The translations under genes and the position numbers were made by a program. The notes below the pieces were generated by a model. The model was not told the DNA's origin. It made no database searches and was given only the letters and a program-made list of their open reading frames with translations. From Streptomyces sp. NBC_01471 (lineage in GTDB: Bacteria > Actinomycetota > Actinomycetes > Streptomycetales > Streptomycetaceae), in contig NZ_CP109450.1 of NCBI RefSeq assembly GCF_041438865.1, positions 4,423,001 through 4,487,000 on the forward strand: DNA of 64,000 bases, given 5' to 3'. Below, in pieces: positions 14,724 to 23,469 of the stretch. Each line of letters starts with the position of its first letter. Position 1 is the stretch's first letter.

Positions 14724-15826
14724 GCGTTGCCTCCACTACGGCCGCGAGCGCCGTGATTCTTCGCGATCAGCCAGATCAGGTACGGCGCGCCGACCGCCGC
14801 CGTGAGGACGCCCACCGGCAGTTCGGTGGGGGAGAGCAGCTTGCGGCCGAGCAGGTCGGCGAGGACGACGATGAACGCGCCCATCAGCGCCGAGCAGAGC
14901 AGCGGGATCTGTGCGGTCCTGGTCATCCGGCGGGCGATCTGCGGGGCGAGCAGCGCGACGAAGTCGACGGGCCCTGCGGCCCCGGTCGCGACCGACGCCA
15001 GCACCACACCGAGCAGCACGAGACCGAGCCGCACCCGCCCGAGCCGGATGCCGAGCGCGGTCGCGGTGTCGTCGTCCATGGAGACGGTGCGCTGGGCGTA
15101 CGCGGCCCACAGCATCGCCGGTACGAGCGCGAGCAGCACCCAGCCGAGCAGCCCGGCCTGGCTCCAGCCGCGGCCGTTCAGCGAGCCGGTGAGCCAGATC
15201 TGGGCCTGCTGGGCGACCAGGTAGTCGCCCTTGGTCAGGAAGAGCTGGGTGACCGAGCCGAGCGCGATGGCGAAGCCGATGCCGATCAGCACGAACCGGG
15301 TGGCGTGCAGCCCGCCGCGCCAGGCGAAGACGTACACCAGGGCGGCGGCGGTGATCCCCCCGGCGACCGAGAGGTACGGCAGGACGGCGGTGGAGGTCAC
15401 GCCGAGGGACATCGCGCCGACGGTGAGCGCGCCCGCGCCCTTGCTGATGCCGATGATGTCGGGGCTGGCCAGCGGGTTGCGGGCGACGGTCTGGATGAGC
15501 GCCCCGGCCACGCCGAAGGCGGCGCCGACGAGCAGCCCGACGACCATCCGGGGCAGCCGCAGGGTGCCGACGACGAGTTCGTCGGGCGAGGGCCTGCCGA
15601 GGATGACCTTGACGACCTCGCCGGGTGCGATGAAGTCCTCACCGACACAGAGGTACGCGACACACGTGACGGCCAGCAGCACGGCGAGCGCCACGGCGAC
15701 GGCCGCCGCCCGCCGGTGCAGCAGGAACGTCCCGCGCCCGGCCCGTACGAGGGAGTACCCGGCGGGGCGGACGCCCGGCGCCGCCGGCGCTGTCGTTGTC
15801 GAGGGAGCGGGAGCGGCCGTTGTCAC
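14720..15826 (-). CDS. FecCD-family siderophore permease (second subunit)
   Basis: A 368-residue integral membrane protein of the BtuC/FecCD family with about nine to ten helices. Family blocks include LRLPRMVVGLLVGAAFGVAG, ARNPLASPDIIGISKGAG and the late cytoplasmic coupling region VDFVALLAPQIARRMTR. The N-terminal 35 residues are Thr/Ala/Pro-rich. The GTG start at 15826 overlaps the stop of the first permease (GTGA). With its partner it forms the channel for ferric siderophore. Confidence 0.93.
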   Translation of the reverse strand: MTTAAPAPSTTTAPAAPGVRPAGYSLVRAGRGTFLLHRRAAAVAVALAVLLAVTCVAYLCVGEDFIAPGEVVKVILGRPSPDELVVGTLRLPRMVVGLLVGAAFGVAGALIQTVARNPLASPDIIGISKGAGALTVGAMSLGVTSTAVLPYLSVAGGITAAALVYVFAWRGGLHATRFVLIGIGFAIALGSVTQLFLTKGDYLVAQQAQIWLTGSLNGRGWSQAGLLGWVLLALVPAMLWAAYAQRTVSMDDDTATALGIRLGRVRLGLVLLGVVLASVATGAAGPVDFVALLAPQIARRMTRTAQIPLLCSALMGAFIVVLADLLGRKLLSPTELPVGVLTAAVGAPYLIWLIAKNHGARGRSGGNA

Positions 15827-16836
15827 GCCGGGACCGCCTTCCGGCGTACGAGGGTCACCAGGAACGGCACCCCGATCAGGGCCGTCATCACGCCGGCCGG
15901 AACCTCGCTCGGCGGGAAGACGACCCGGCCGACGGTGTCGGACACCAGCAGCATCACCGGGCCGATGAGGGCCGCCATCGGCAGCACCCAGCGGTGGTCG
16001 CTGCCGACGATCGCGCGGGCGATGTGCGGTACCGCGAGGCCGATGAAGGCGATGGGCCCGGCGGCGGCGACACCGACCCCGGTCAGTACGGTGGCGCCGA
16101 TGCCGCCGACGATGCGGACCGCCGCGACCTTCTGGCCCAGCCCCTTCGCCATGTCGTCGCCCAGCGCCAGCGCGTCGAGACCGCGGGCGACCGAGGCCAC
16201 GAGCACCACGCCCACCAGCAGGAACGGCCAGATCTGGCCGACGATGTCGGTGTCCCGGCCGCTGATCGAGCCGACCTGCCAGAAACGGAACTCGTCCAGT
16301 GCCGACGCCTTGGTGGTCAGGACCGCCTGCACCACGGAGACGAGCAGCGCGTTGATCGCGGCCCCGCCGAGGGCGAGCTTCACCGGGGTGGCGCCGCCGC
16401 GTCCCCGCGACGCGATGGCGTACACCGCGACGGACGCGACCGCCGCCCCGGCGAAGGCGAACCAGACGTACCCGGTGAGGGTGTGGATCCCGGCGAAGGC
16501 GATGGCCAGCACGACGCCGACGGAGGCGCCCTGGCTGATGCCGAGGATGCCGGGGTCGGCGATGGGGTTGCGGGTGATGCCCTGGAGCACGGTCCCGGCC
16601 AGGGCGAGCGCGACGCCCACCATGAGACCGATGAGGGTGCGTGGCACGCGCAGTTCGCGGACGACTTCGGCGGTGTTGCTGTGGCCGCCGTGCAGCAGTG
16701 CGTCGATCACCGCCGACGGTGCGATGGCCCGTGCCCCGACCGCGAGGCTGAGCAGGACCGCCAGCAGCAGGGCCACGACGGCGGCGGCCGTCCAGGCGAT
16801 GCGGCGGCGGGCCACGGGAGTTGACATCTGACCCAT
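15823..16836 (-). CDS. FecCD-family siderophore permease (first subunit)
   Basis: A 337-residue FecCD/BtuC-family permease, first gene of the importer operon. It shows LRVPRTLIGLMVGVALALAG, TRNPIADPGILGISQGASVG and IAFIGLAVPHIARAIVG, the signature blocks of the family. ATG 16836 and ATG 16827 (giving MSTPVARRR) are both possible; the second lacks a clear ribosome binding site. Directly upstream, 14 bases from the start, lies a TTAG-containing element that resembles the iron box of DmdR/IdeR repressors, so iron starvation probably induces the operon. Confidence 0.93.
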   Translation of the reverse strand: MGQMSTPVARRRIAWTAAAVVALLLAVLLSLAVGARAIAPSAVIDALLHGGHSNTAEVVRELRVPRTLIGLMVGVALALAGTVLQGITRNPIADPGILGISQGASVGVVLAIAFAGIHTLTGYVWFAFAGAAVASVAVYAIASRGRGGATPVKLALGGAAINALLVSVVQAVLTTKASALDEFRFWQVGSISGRDTDIVGQIWPFLLVGVVLVASVARGLDALALGDDMAKGLGQKVAAVRIVGGIGATVLTGVGVAAAGPIAFIGLAVPHIARAIVGSDHRWVLPMAALIGPVMLLVSDTVGRVVFPPSEVPAGVMTALIGVPFLVTLVRRKAVPA

Positions 16837-16849
16837 TCCGGAAAGTTGG

Positions 16850-16869
16850 TAAGGCTTGGCTAAGTCTAA
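16850..16869 (-). promoter_or_regulatory. Candidate iron box (DmdR/IdeR-like operator)
   Basis: Read on the minus strand the site is TTAGACTTAGCCAAGCCTTA. It keeps the TTAG-N2-TTAG-N-C half of the known actinobacterial consensus TTAGGTTAGGCTAACCTAA but matches only about 10 of 19 positions. Its place just upstream of an iron-siderophore importer operon supports the call. Confidence 0.45.
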
Positions 16870-16930
16870 GCTCAGCCATCCCGGACAGGCCGGTCAGGTG
16901 CCGGGCGGAGCGAGGTGGAGGATGGAGGGT

Positions 16931-17563
16931 ATGTCTTCACACCCGCTGACGGTCGGCTTCGACCTCGATATGACCCTGATCGACTCCCGGCCCGGGATTC
17001 ACGCCGCCCTGACGGCCCTCTCGGCCGAGACCGGGACGTACATCGATGCCGGTCTCGCGGTCACCCGGCTCGGCCCGCCGCTGGAGATGGAGCTGGCCCA
17101 CTGGTTTCCGGAGGAACACATTCCGGCGATGCGCGACCGCTACCGTGAGATCTACCCCACATACGCGATAGAGCCGTCCACCGCGATGGCGGGCGCCGCC
17201 GAAGCGGTGGCGGCGGTACGGGGGCTCGGCGGGCGGGCGATCGTCGTCACGGCCAAGAACCAGCCGGACGCCGTGCGCCACCTCGTTCACCTCGGCATCG
17301 AGCCGGACGCCGTCATCGGCTGGCTCTGGGCGGAGGCCAAGGCGGAGGCGCTGCGCGAGCACGGCGCGTCGGTGTACGTCGGCGACCACATCGGGGACGT
17401 GCGCGGGGCGCTCACGGCGGGCGCGCTCTCCGTCGCCGTGCCGACCGGCCCGATCAGTGCGGAAGACCTGCGCACGGCCGGAGCCGAGGTGATCCTCAAG
17501 GACCTCACCGAGTTCCCCGCGTGGCTGGACGGCTACGCGGCAGGGGTCGCCGCCGACGCCTGA
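16931..17563 (+). CDS. HAD-family hydrolase (phosphatase)
   Basis: A 210-residue HAD-superfamily protein. The nucleophile motif is VGFDLDMTLIDS (DxD, Asp 12 and 14), motif II is VVTAKN, motif III lies around the AEAKAEAL Lys, and motif IV is VYVGDHIGDVRGA. A small helical cap between residues 20 and 85 places it near phosphoglycolate-phosphatase-like or PMM-like phosphatases; substrate is unknown. ATG 16931 is preferred because GGTGGAGG is about ten bases upstream; ATG 16922 would leave no room. The 3' end overlaps the convergent membrane-protein gene by 31 bases. Confidence 0.88.
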   Translation: MSSHPLTVGFDLDMTLIDSRPGIHAALTALSAETGTYIDAGLAVTRLGPPLEMELAHWFPEEHIPAMRDRYREIYPTYAIEPSTAMAGAAEAVAAVRGLGGRAIVVTAKNQPDAVRHLVHLGIEPDAVIGWLWAEAKAEALREHGASVYVGDHIGDVRGALTAGALSVAVPTGPISAEDLRTAGAEVILKDLTEFPAWLDGYAAGVAADA

Positions 17564-17826
17564 CCCGCCATCACGGCGCGCGCCCGTCGGCGCTGGTCCG
17601 CGATGGAGCGCAGCAGCCCGGCCGCTGCGACGACGAAGCCGACGCCCATCAGCATGCACACGGCATACGCGACGGACGGGAACGGGTGCGTGCCGAGGAA
17701 CAGCGGGGCCACCGTGACGAGCGTGGCCACGGCTCCCACGAAGAAGATGATCGCGCCGGCCTGCACAAGACGGTCACCGGCACGGGTGTCGTCAGGGGTG
17801 TCGGCCGATTGGGTTTCATTGCTCAC
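17533..17826 (-). CDS. Small two-helix membrane protein
   Basis: A 97-residue protein with an acidic N-terminus and two hydrophobic segments (AGAIIFFVGAVATLVTVAPLFL and AVCMLMGVGFVVAAAGLL) followed by a basic RSIADQRRRARAV tail. The topology is typical of small conserved membrane proteins beside HAD genes in Streptomyces. Function is unknown. It overlaps the end of the HAD gene on the opposite strand. Confidence 0.78.
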   Translation of the reverse strand: MSNETQSADTPDDTRAGDRLVQAGAIIFFVGAVATLVTVAPLFLGTHPFPSVAYAVCMLMGVGFVVAAAGLLRSIADQRRRARAVMAGQASAATPAA

Positions 17827-17919
17827 CCGGCCAGGGTAGTTCCCAGCGCGGAGGAACTACGAAGTGACGTCTCGTTACTGGTCCCCGGACCACGAGCCGG
17901 ACCACTAGCCTGAGTCCAG

Positions 17920-17937
17920 GCGGGTCGGGTGACCCGC
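17920..17937 (+). other. Hairpin in the leader of the cold-shock gene
   Basis: A 7-base stem GCGGGTC / GACCCGC with a GGGT loop lies about 52 bases before the cold-shock start codon. It may be a structured leader; cold-shock mRNAs often carry them. Confidence 0.4.
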
Positions 17938-17988
17938 TGCAGTGCTATCCAGAGCCGTTTTCTACGACTACGAGGACGAGGACAGACG

Positions 17989-18372
17989 GTGCCCACCGGC
18001 AAGGTCAAATGGTTCAATTCGGAAAAAGGCTTCGGCTTTCTTTCCCGCGACGACGGGGACGACGTCTTCGTCCACTCGTCGGTTCTCCCGTCCGGAGTCG
18101 ACGCCCTGAAGCCGGGGCAGCGCGTGGAGTTCGGCGTCGTCGCGGGCCAGCGCGGCGACCAGGCGCTGACCGTGACCATCATCGATCCCACGCCGTCGGT
18201 GGCAGCGGCCCAGCGCCGCAAGCCCGACGAGCTGGCCTCCATCGTGCAGGACCTGACGACGCTCCTGGAGAACATCACGCCGAGCCTGGAGCGCGGCCGT
18301 TACCCCGACAAGGCGGCCGGGGCGAAGATCGCCGGCCTGCTGCGGGCGGTCGCCGACCAGCTGGACGTCTGA
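17989..18372 (+). CDS. Cold-shock domain protein with C-terminal extension
   Basis: A 127-residue protein. Residues 1-65 form a cold-shock (S1-like) nucleic-acid-binding domain: VKWFNSEKGFGFL holds RNP1 and VFVHSSVL holds RNP2. Residues 70-127 form a helical tail (ELASIVQDLTTLLENITPSL, then KIAGLLRAVADQLDV), longer than the usual 67-residue CspA type and typical of a Streptomyces subfamily. GTG 17989 follows a GAGGACGAGG stretch. It probably binds RNA or single-stranded DNA. A strong terminator follows. Confidence 0.92.
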   Translation: MPTGKVKWFNSEKGFGFLSRDDGDDVFVHSSVLPSGVDALKPGQRVEFGVVAGQRGDQALTVTIIDPTPSVAAAQRRKPDELASIVQDLTTLLENITPSLERGRYPDKAAGAKIAGLLRAVADQLDV

Positions 18373-18390
18373 CCGTACGGATATGGTCTC

Positions 18391-18432
18391 CCGGCTTCCC
18401 GGGGCGGGCAGTGCCCCGCCCCGGGAAGCCGG
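18391..18432. terminator. Strong bidirectional terminator
   Basis: GGCTTCCCGGGGCGGG pairs with CCCGCCCCGGGAAGCC around a short loop, giving a 16-base GC-rich stem. It separates the convergent cold-shock and mqnD genes. Confidence 0.88.
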
Positions 18433-18472
18433 ACCCGTTCCCGGACGGAGCAGGCACCCGGTGCCCCGGTGC

Positions 18473-19345
18473 TCAGACGAAGCCCAGCGCCTCGGGCGGC
18501 AGCGCCGGTACCAGCCCTTCCGCGGCCGCCCGCGTGAGCAGGCCCCGGACCGCCGCGTAGCCGTCCTCGCCGAGGTCGGCCGTGAACTCGTTCACGTACA
18601 GCCCGATGTGCTGGTCCGCGACCGCCGGATCCATCTCCTGCGCGTGACCCAGCACATAGGGACGGGACACCTCGGGGTCGTCCCAGGCCTGCCGTACCGA
18701 CGCGCGGACCGTCCGGGCCAGCTCCCGCAGCCGCTCCTCGCCCAGCGACCGCTTGGCGATGATCGCGCCCAGCGGGATCGGCAGGCCGGTGGTGGACTCC
18801 CAGTGCTGCCCCATGTCGGCCAGCGAGTGCAGTCCGTACTCCTGGTAGGTGAACCGCGCCTCGTGGATGACCAGACCGGCGTCGACCTTGCCGTCGCGCA
18901 CGGCGGGCATGATCTCGTTGAACGGCATCACGACGATCTCGCCGACCCCGCCGGGCACCACCTCGGCCGCCCACAGCCGGAACAGCAGATACGCCGTCGA
19001 GCGCTCGCTCGGCACCGCGACGGTCTTCCCGGTGAGGTCCACGCCGGGCCCCCGCGTGAGGACCAGCGGCCCGCAGCCCCGCCCGAGCGCCCCGCCGCAC
19101 GGCAGCAGCGTGTACTCGTCGAGCACCCAGGGCAGCACCGCGTACGACACCTTCAGGATGTCGAATTCGCCGCGCTCGGCCATCCCGTTGGTGATGTCGA
19201 TGTCCGCGAACGTCACATCGATCCGGGGCGCCCCCGGCACCCGGCCGTGGGCCCAGGCGTCGAAGACGAACGTGTCGTTGGGGCAGGGCGAGAACGCGAT
19301 GTTCAGCGCCTCGGTGAGGAGCGGTGCTTCGGTTGCTTCGGTCAT
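18473..19345 (-). CDS. mqnD: 1,4-dihydroxy-6-naphthoate synthase MqnD
   Basis: A 290-residue enzyme of the futalosine menaquinone pathway; it converts cyclic de-hypoxanthinyl futalosine to 1,4-dihydroxy-6-naphthoate. The sequence has the MqnA/MqnD periplasmic-binding-protein-like fold with IAFSPCPNDTFVFDAW at the N-terminus, ITNGMAERGEFDILKVSYA, and VIHEARFTYQEYGL containing the conserved His. The ATG overlaps the stop of mqnB upstream (ATGA), placing two steps of the pathway in one operon. Cytoplasmic; full length. Confidence 0.95.
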   Translation of the reverse strand: MTEATEAPLLTEALNIAFSPCPNDTFVFDAWAHGRVPGAPRIDVTFADIDITNGMAERGEFDILKVSYAVLPWVLDEYTLLPCGGALGRGCGPLVLTRGPGVDLTGKTVAVPSERSTAYLLFRLWAAEVVPGGVGEIVVMPFNEIMPAVRDGKVDAGLVIHEARFTYQEYGLHSLADMGQHWESTTGLPIPLGAIIAKRSLGEERLRELARTVRASVRQAWDDPEVSRPYVLGHAQEMDPAVADQHIGLYVNEFTADLGEDGYAAVRGLLTRAAAEGLVPALPPEALGFV

Positions 19346-19998
19346 GTGCGGGTCCAGCCTTCCAGTACGGGCGCGAGCTTCCCGAAAGCCGCGGTGAGCG
19401 CGGCCAGCGCGTCGCCGATGCGCCAGGCGTCGCGGTCGCGCGGGCCGACGGCGTTGGAGACCGCCCGGATCTCCAGCACCGGCACACCGGCCTGCGCAGC
19501 CGCCTCGGCCACCCCGAAACCCTCCATCGCCTCGGCCACGGCCGCGGGGTGGGCGGCCAGCAGCCCGGCCGCCCGTTCGGCGGTGCCGGTGACGGTGGAA
19601 GCGGTGAGTACGGTGCCGGGTGTCGCACCGGTGGCGTCGGCCACGGCCCGGACGAGAGCGGCGGGCGGCCGGTGCTCCACCGAGCCGAAGCCGAGTTCGG
19701 TCACGGGCACGAAGCCGTCGGGCGTCGCGGCGCCCAGATCGGCTGCCACGATGGCGTCGGCGACCAGCAGCGAGCCCGGCGCGGCGTGGAACCCGCCGCC
19801 GATGCCCGCCGAGACCACCAGGCCGTACGAGCCGAGCGCGAGCGCGGTCGCCGTCCCGGCGGCAGCGGCGGCCGGACCGACCCCGGCCGCGATCACGTCG
19901 TAACAGCCGGTCCCCGCGCCCTGGCCGGTGGTGCCCCCGAACGCGCGCGTGACCGCGTCCCGCTCAGCGGGGACCGCGGTCACGATGAGTACACGCAA
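19342..19998 (-). CDS. mqnB: Futalosine hydrolase MqnB
   Basis: A 218-residue nucleoside phosphorylase-like hydrolase. It removes hypoxanthine from futalosine in menaquinone synthesis. Visible features are the N-terminal MRVLIVTAVPAERDAV, the glycine-rich GLVVSAGIGGGFHA phosphate/nucleoside site and the C-terminal catalytic EIRAVSNAVGPRDRDAW region. It overlaps mqnD by four bases. The upstream DUF2771 gene on the same strand is only four bases away, so all may share a transcript. Confidence 0.94.
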   Translation of the reverse strand: MRVLIVTAVPAERDAVTRAFGGTTGQGAGTGCYDVIAAGVGPAAAAAGTATALALGSYGLVVSAGIGGGFHAAPGSLLVADAIVAADLGAATPDGFVPVTELGFGSVEHRPPAALVRAVADATGATPGTVLTASTVTGTAERAAGLLAAHPAAVAEAMEGFGVAEAAAQAGVPVLEIRAVSNAVGPRDRDAWRIGDALAALTAAFGKLAPVLEGWTRT

Positions 19999-20002
19999 GG
20001 CG

Positions 20003-20485
20003 TCAGGCGTCCTTCTTGAAGACGAACGACCAGAGGCCGAAGACCTTGGTGGTGCCGTCGCCCTCGGCGATGGCGATGGTCGAGGAATTGCCCTTGGCGC
20101 CGTACTGGGAGTTGAAGAAGACGTTTCCCGGGACCGTCGTGTAGGTCTTCTTGCTGACGGCGGTCAGCTGCTGGCCGTTGAGCAGCAGCACCCAGCCCTT
20201 GTCGGCGATCTTCGGGTCCACCCCGATGCGCACGGTCTTGTCCGGGTCCACCTTGATGGACTTGGTGCCCTTCTTCTTCGCGGCACAGGACTTGGAAGCG
20301 GCCATGTCGAGGCTCTTGCCGTCGTTGTAGCATGCGGCCTCGGAGTGCACCGAGTTCGTGCCGACCGTCACGGTCGCCAGCGGCGTCGGCTTGTCGCAGG
20401 CGGACAGGACGAGGAGTCCGGCGGACACGGCACCGAGAGCGGCGGCGGTGCGGCGGCCCTTACCAGTAAGAAGCGCAACGGTCAT
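20003..20485 (-). CDS. DUF2771 family lipoprotein
   Basis: A 160-residue lipoprotein with a signal peptide (TAAALGAVSAGLLVLSAC) and lipobox LSAC. The mature part has LATVTVGTNSVHSEAACY, several lysine-rich stretches and paired cysteines (AACY and KSCA), as in the DUF2771 family. ATG 20485 is used; upstream codons lack family similarity. It lies between an MFS gene and the menaquinone genes, a conserved neighbourhood in Streptomyces. Function is unknown. Confidence 0.82.
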   Translation of the reverse strand: MTVALLTGKGRRTAAALGAVSAGLLVLSACDKPTPLATVTVGTNSVHSEAACYNDGKSLDMAASKSCAAKKKGTKSIKVDPDKTVRIGVDPKIADKGWVLLLNGQQLTAVSKKTYTTVPGNVFFNSQYGAKGNSSTIAIAEGDGTTKVFGLWSFVFKKDA

Positions 20486-20512
20486 GGGGCGAAGGCTATC
20501 GCCCGGCACAGG

Positions 20513-21862
20513 TCACGCCACGCGGGGGTGCGGCGAGCCGCGCCGCGCCGCCGTCAGGAGCCCCCGTACGGTCGTGATCGCACCCACCGCGACCAGCGCG
20601 GCCCCCACCGAGGCGCCCAGCACGCCGTTCAGCGGCAGGACCATCGCGATGGCGCCGCCCACCACCCACGCCAGCTGGAGCACCGTCTCGGACCGGGCGA
20701 ACGCCGAGGTCCTGACCGTCTCCGGCACATCCCGCTGGATCATCGCGTCCAGCGACAGCTTGGCCAGCGCCTGCGCGAACCCGGCCATCGCGGCCAGCAC
20801 CGTCACCATCACCGAGACGAAGAAGACGGCCGTGAGCACCGCGGTGCCCAGCGCCACCCCGAGCAGCGTGGCGATCATGATCTCGGGCCCGCGCGAGCGC
20901 AGCAGCGCGCCGACGGCCGTGCCCAGCGCGTTGCCCCCGCCGGCCGCCACGCCCACGATGGCCAGCGACACGGCGGCGTTCTGACCGGCCATCGGGTGCT
21001 CGCGCAGCAGGAAGGCCAGGAAGAAGATCAGGAAGCCGGAGAGCGAGCGCAGCGCGGAGTTCGCCACCAGACCGTTCAGCACGGAGGGTCCGACCGTGCG
21101 CAGCGACGGCTTGCGCCCGTCGGCCTCCTCCATCAGCCGGGCCCTGCCCTCGCCCTTCGCGGAGTCCACCTTGCGGGGCAGCGTGAACGCCAGGAACGCC
21201 CCGAACAGGAAGACGGCGGACGCCCCGTAGAGCGGCCAGGCGGAGCCGATCCGGTGCAGCCCGGCCCCGATCATCGCCCCCACGCCGGTCGCGAGCAGCC
21301 CCCCGAGCGTGACCCGGGAGTTGGCTTTGACCAGCGAGAAACGTGGTGGCAGCAGCCGGGGGACCACCGCGCTGCGCACCACGCCGTACGCCTTCGACGC
21401 CACCAGGACGCCCAGCGCCGCCGGATAGAGCTCCAGGCCGCCGGTGGCCACGGCCCCCGACATGACGAGCGCGAGGACCGCTCTGGCCAGCATCGCGGCG
21501 GCCATCGCGGCCCGGCGGCCGTGCGGCAGCCGGTCGAGCAGCGGGCCGATCACCGGGGCGAGCAGCGCGAACGGCGCCATGGTGACCAGGAGGTAGAGCG
21601 CGACACGGCCGCGGGCCTGGTCGGTCGGTACGGAGAAGAAGACGGTCGAGGCCAGCGCAACCGTGATCATCACGTCACCCGCGCTGTTCACGGCGTGCAG
21701 CTCGATCAGTTTGCCGAGGCCCGACTCGCCCGCCCCATGAGCGTTCGTCGCCCGTCTGATCCCTTTTGCGGTACCAGTAAACGGCCGATGGAGGGCATGA
21801 CCGACGGCCCGCCCCACCCTGCGCGCCGGGCTGAATCCGTCGGACGACCTTGCGGTGGTCAC
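20513..21862 (-). CDS. MFS transporter
   Basis: A 449-residue major facilitator protein with about twelve membrane helices. A basic N-terminal segment (about residues 1-40) precedes the first helix, and the loop GPLLDRLPHGRRAAMA is the cytoplasmic signature after helix 2. A central charged loop (PRKVDSAKGEGRARLMEEADG) separates the halves. GTG 21862 is preferred; the upstream part of the open frame is Pro/Arg-rich and unlike a coding start. Substrate is unknown. It is divergent from the DUF3027 gene. Confidence 0.88.
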   Translation of the reverse strand: MTTARSSDGFSPARRVGRAVGHALHRPFTGTAKGIRRATNAHGAGESGLGKLIELHAVNSAGDVMITVALASTVFFSVPTDQARGRVALYLLVTMAPFALLAPVIGPLLDRLPHGRRAAMAAAMLARAVLALVMSGAVATGGLELYPAALGVLVASKAYGVVRSAVVPRLLPPRFSLVKANSRVTLGGLLATGVGAMIGAGLHRIGSAWPLYGASAVFLFGAFLAFTLPRKVDSAKGEGRARLMEEADGRKPSLRTVGPSVLNGLVANSALRSLSGFLIFFLAFLLREHPMAGQNAAVSLAIVGVAAGGGNALGTAVGALLRSRGPEIMIATLLGVALGTAVLTAVFFVSVMVTVLAAMAGFAQALAKLSLDAMIQRDVPETVRTSAFARSETVLQLAWVVGGAIAMVLPLNGVLGASVGAALVAVGAITTVRGLLTAARRGSPHPRVA

Positions 21863-22303
21863 CCCGTCATAGTGCCCCAACCCCGTACGACCCGAACCGG
21901 GATTCGGACGCGCAGGTGGGACGAGAGCCGGAGAAGGGGTAGCGTGCACGGAGGCTGCCGACCACTCCCGGGCGGGCCCGCGACGCCTGTCACCGCACCT
22001 CGCTGCGTTGTCGGAACCGCCCAGTGACTTCGGTTACCGGGGCGGTTTCCGCCTTGCGATGCACGGCGCCAGACGCCGCGGGCTCCTCCGCCCGGGTGCG
22101 GCCGGCAGCCTCCAGCGCGCCACCTTGCGGTTGTCCTTGGCTGTGCGCCTCTCCGTTATCCCGCAGAATGGGTGGGAGAAGGTGCGCCCCCGGGCATGTC
22201 GGGTGCGGACGTTGACGCGGTCCTCTGGTCCGCTCCGCCCGTTGCTCGTACGCGAAGTTCGTCCGGCGCACCCGTGAGACGGCGTAGGAGAGAAGCGAGA
22301 CCT
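21863..22303. other. 441-bp divergent intergenic region
   Basis: This region separates the MFS gene from the DUF3027 gene and must hold both promoters. The most evident structure is an imperfect inverted repeat at about 22014-22050, GGA-ACCGCCC against GGGCGGT-TTCC, around a 16-base loop. No credible coding frame was found. Confidence 0.6.
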
Positions 22304-23221
22304 GTGAGTGCTGCGACGACGAGAAGCCGTACCCCTGACCGCCTGTGCGCCGAGGCGGTCGACCTCGCCCGTGAGGCGGCGGAGGAAGCTGCCTTCCCCG
22401 GGGTGGTCGGCGAACACGTCTCTGTGGTGGCCGAGGGCGACCGGGTGGTCACCCACTACTTCGAGTGCAAGGAACCCGGTTACCGGGGCTGGCGCTGGGC
22501 GGTGACGGTCGCCCGGGCATCCCGGGCGAAGCTCGTCACGCTCGACGAGACGGTCCTGCTGCCCGGCTCCGACTCGCTGCTGGCCCCCGAGTGGGTGCCG
22601 TGGAGCGAGCGGCTGCGCCCCGGCGACATGGGCCCCGGCGACCTGCTGCCCACCGAGGCGGAGGACCTGCGCCTGGAGCCCGGCTTCTCGGGCGAGGACG
22701 CGCCGCCGCCCAACTCCGTGCTCTCCGACGAGCTGGCGGAGCGGGTCGAGGCGGAGGACGCCGAGGTCATCGACCGCACCGCGGTCCCGGCCCGCGGCAC
22801 GGTCGCCGCGGTCGCCGAAGAGCTGGGGATGCGGCGGGCGCGGGTGCTGTCCCGGTACGGCCTGCACCAGGCGGCGGACCGCTGGGACGAGGAGTACGGC
22901 GCGAAGACCCCGATGGCCCAGGCGGCCCCGGCCTCCTGTGTGACGTGTGCCTTCCTGGTCCCGCTCTCCGGTTCGCTGCGGCAGGCCTTCGGGGTCTGCG
23001 GCAACGAGTTCGGCCCGGCGGACGGGCATGTGGTGTCGCTGTCGTACGGCTGCGGCGGGCACTCGGAGGCGGCGGTCATGCCGAAGCCGCCGCGGCCCGC
23101 GCCGCTGGTACTGGACTCGACCGCCGCGGACCCGTTCGCACTGCGCCCGGACCCGGAGGGCGGCTCGGTCTCCGTCTCGGCGGAGGCGGCGTCGGGGGCC
23201 GACGACCTGGGGCATTCCTGA
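22304..23221 (+). CDS. DUF3027 family protein
   Basis: A 305-residue soluble protein starting at GTG 22304, with GGAGAG about eleven bases upstream. It carries the DUF3027 core: CAEAVDLAREAAEEAA, THYFECKEPGYRGWRWAVT, then ARGTVAAVAEELGMRRARVLSRYGL, and a Cys cluster CVTCAFLV...FGVCGNEF...YGCGG that could bind zinc. The C-terminus is acidic and disordered. In Streptomyces it is regularly followed by the sacsin-like ATPase gene, as here after a dehydrogenase scrap. Function is unknown. Confidence 0.9.
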   Translation: MSAATTRSRTPDRLCAEAVDLAREAAEEAAFPGVVGEHVSVVAEGDRVVTHYFECKEPGYRGWRWAVTVARASRAKLVTLDETVLLPGSDSLLAPEWVPWSERLRPGDMGPGDLLPTEAEDLRLEPGFSGEDAPPPNSVLSDELAERVEAEDAEVIDRTAVPARGTVAAVAEELGMRRARVLSRYGLHQAADRWDEEYGAKTPMAQAAPASCVTCAFLVPLSGSLRQAFGVCGNEFGPADGHVVSLSYGCGGHSEAAVMPKPPRPAPLVLDSTAADPFALRPDPEGGSVSVSAEAASGADDLGHS

Positions 23222-23298
23222 GGGGTGGCCCTGCTGAGGGGCGTGAGGCGGGGGCCGGGTTTCCCCTTCTCCCCGACCCGCCCGGGGGCGTACGTGCT

Positions 23299-23469
23299 AC
23301 CGGCGGCATCGACGCGCGGCCCGAGGGCCTGAAGCGGATCACCGACGCCGTCGTCGCCGGTGAGATCGCCGTGCCGATCGCCGCCACCTTCCCCATTGAG
23401 CGGATCCGGGAAGCCGTCGAACTGCAAGCGGGGCGCCGCGCTCACGGACAGACCGTGGTCACCCTCTGA
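23299..23469 (+). pseudogene. Zinc-type alcohol dehydrogenase / quinone reductase C-terminal scrap
   Basis: About 55 codons read GGIDARPEGLKRITDAVVAG, then IAATFPIERIREAVELQAGR and GQTVVTL before the stop. This is the usual end of medium-chain NADPH:quinone reductases or alcohol dehydrogenases. The catalytic and NADPH-binding parts are absent. It has no start or ribosome binding site and is a leftover from a deletion. Confidence 0.7.

Noticed and set aside
14720..16879. A 719-residue reverse frame covering both permeases
   Set aside because: Its first half is out of frame with the first permease and is Arg/His-rich; the FecCD signatures show two proteins with a GTGA overlap.
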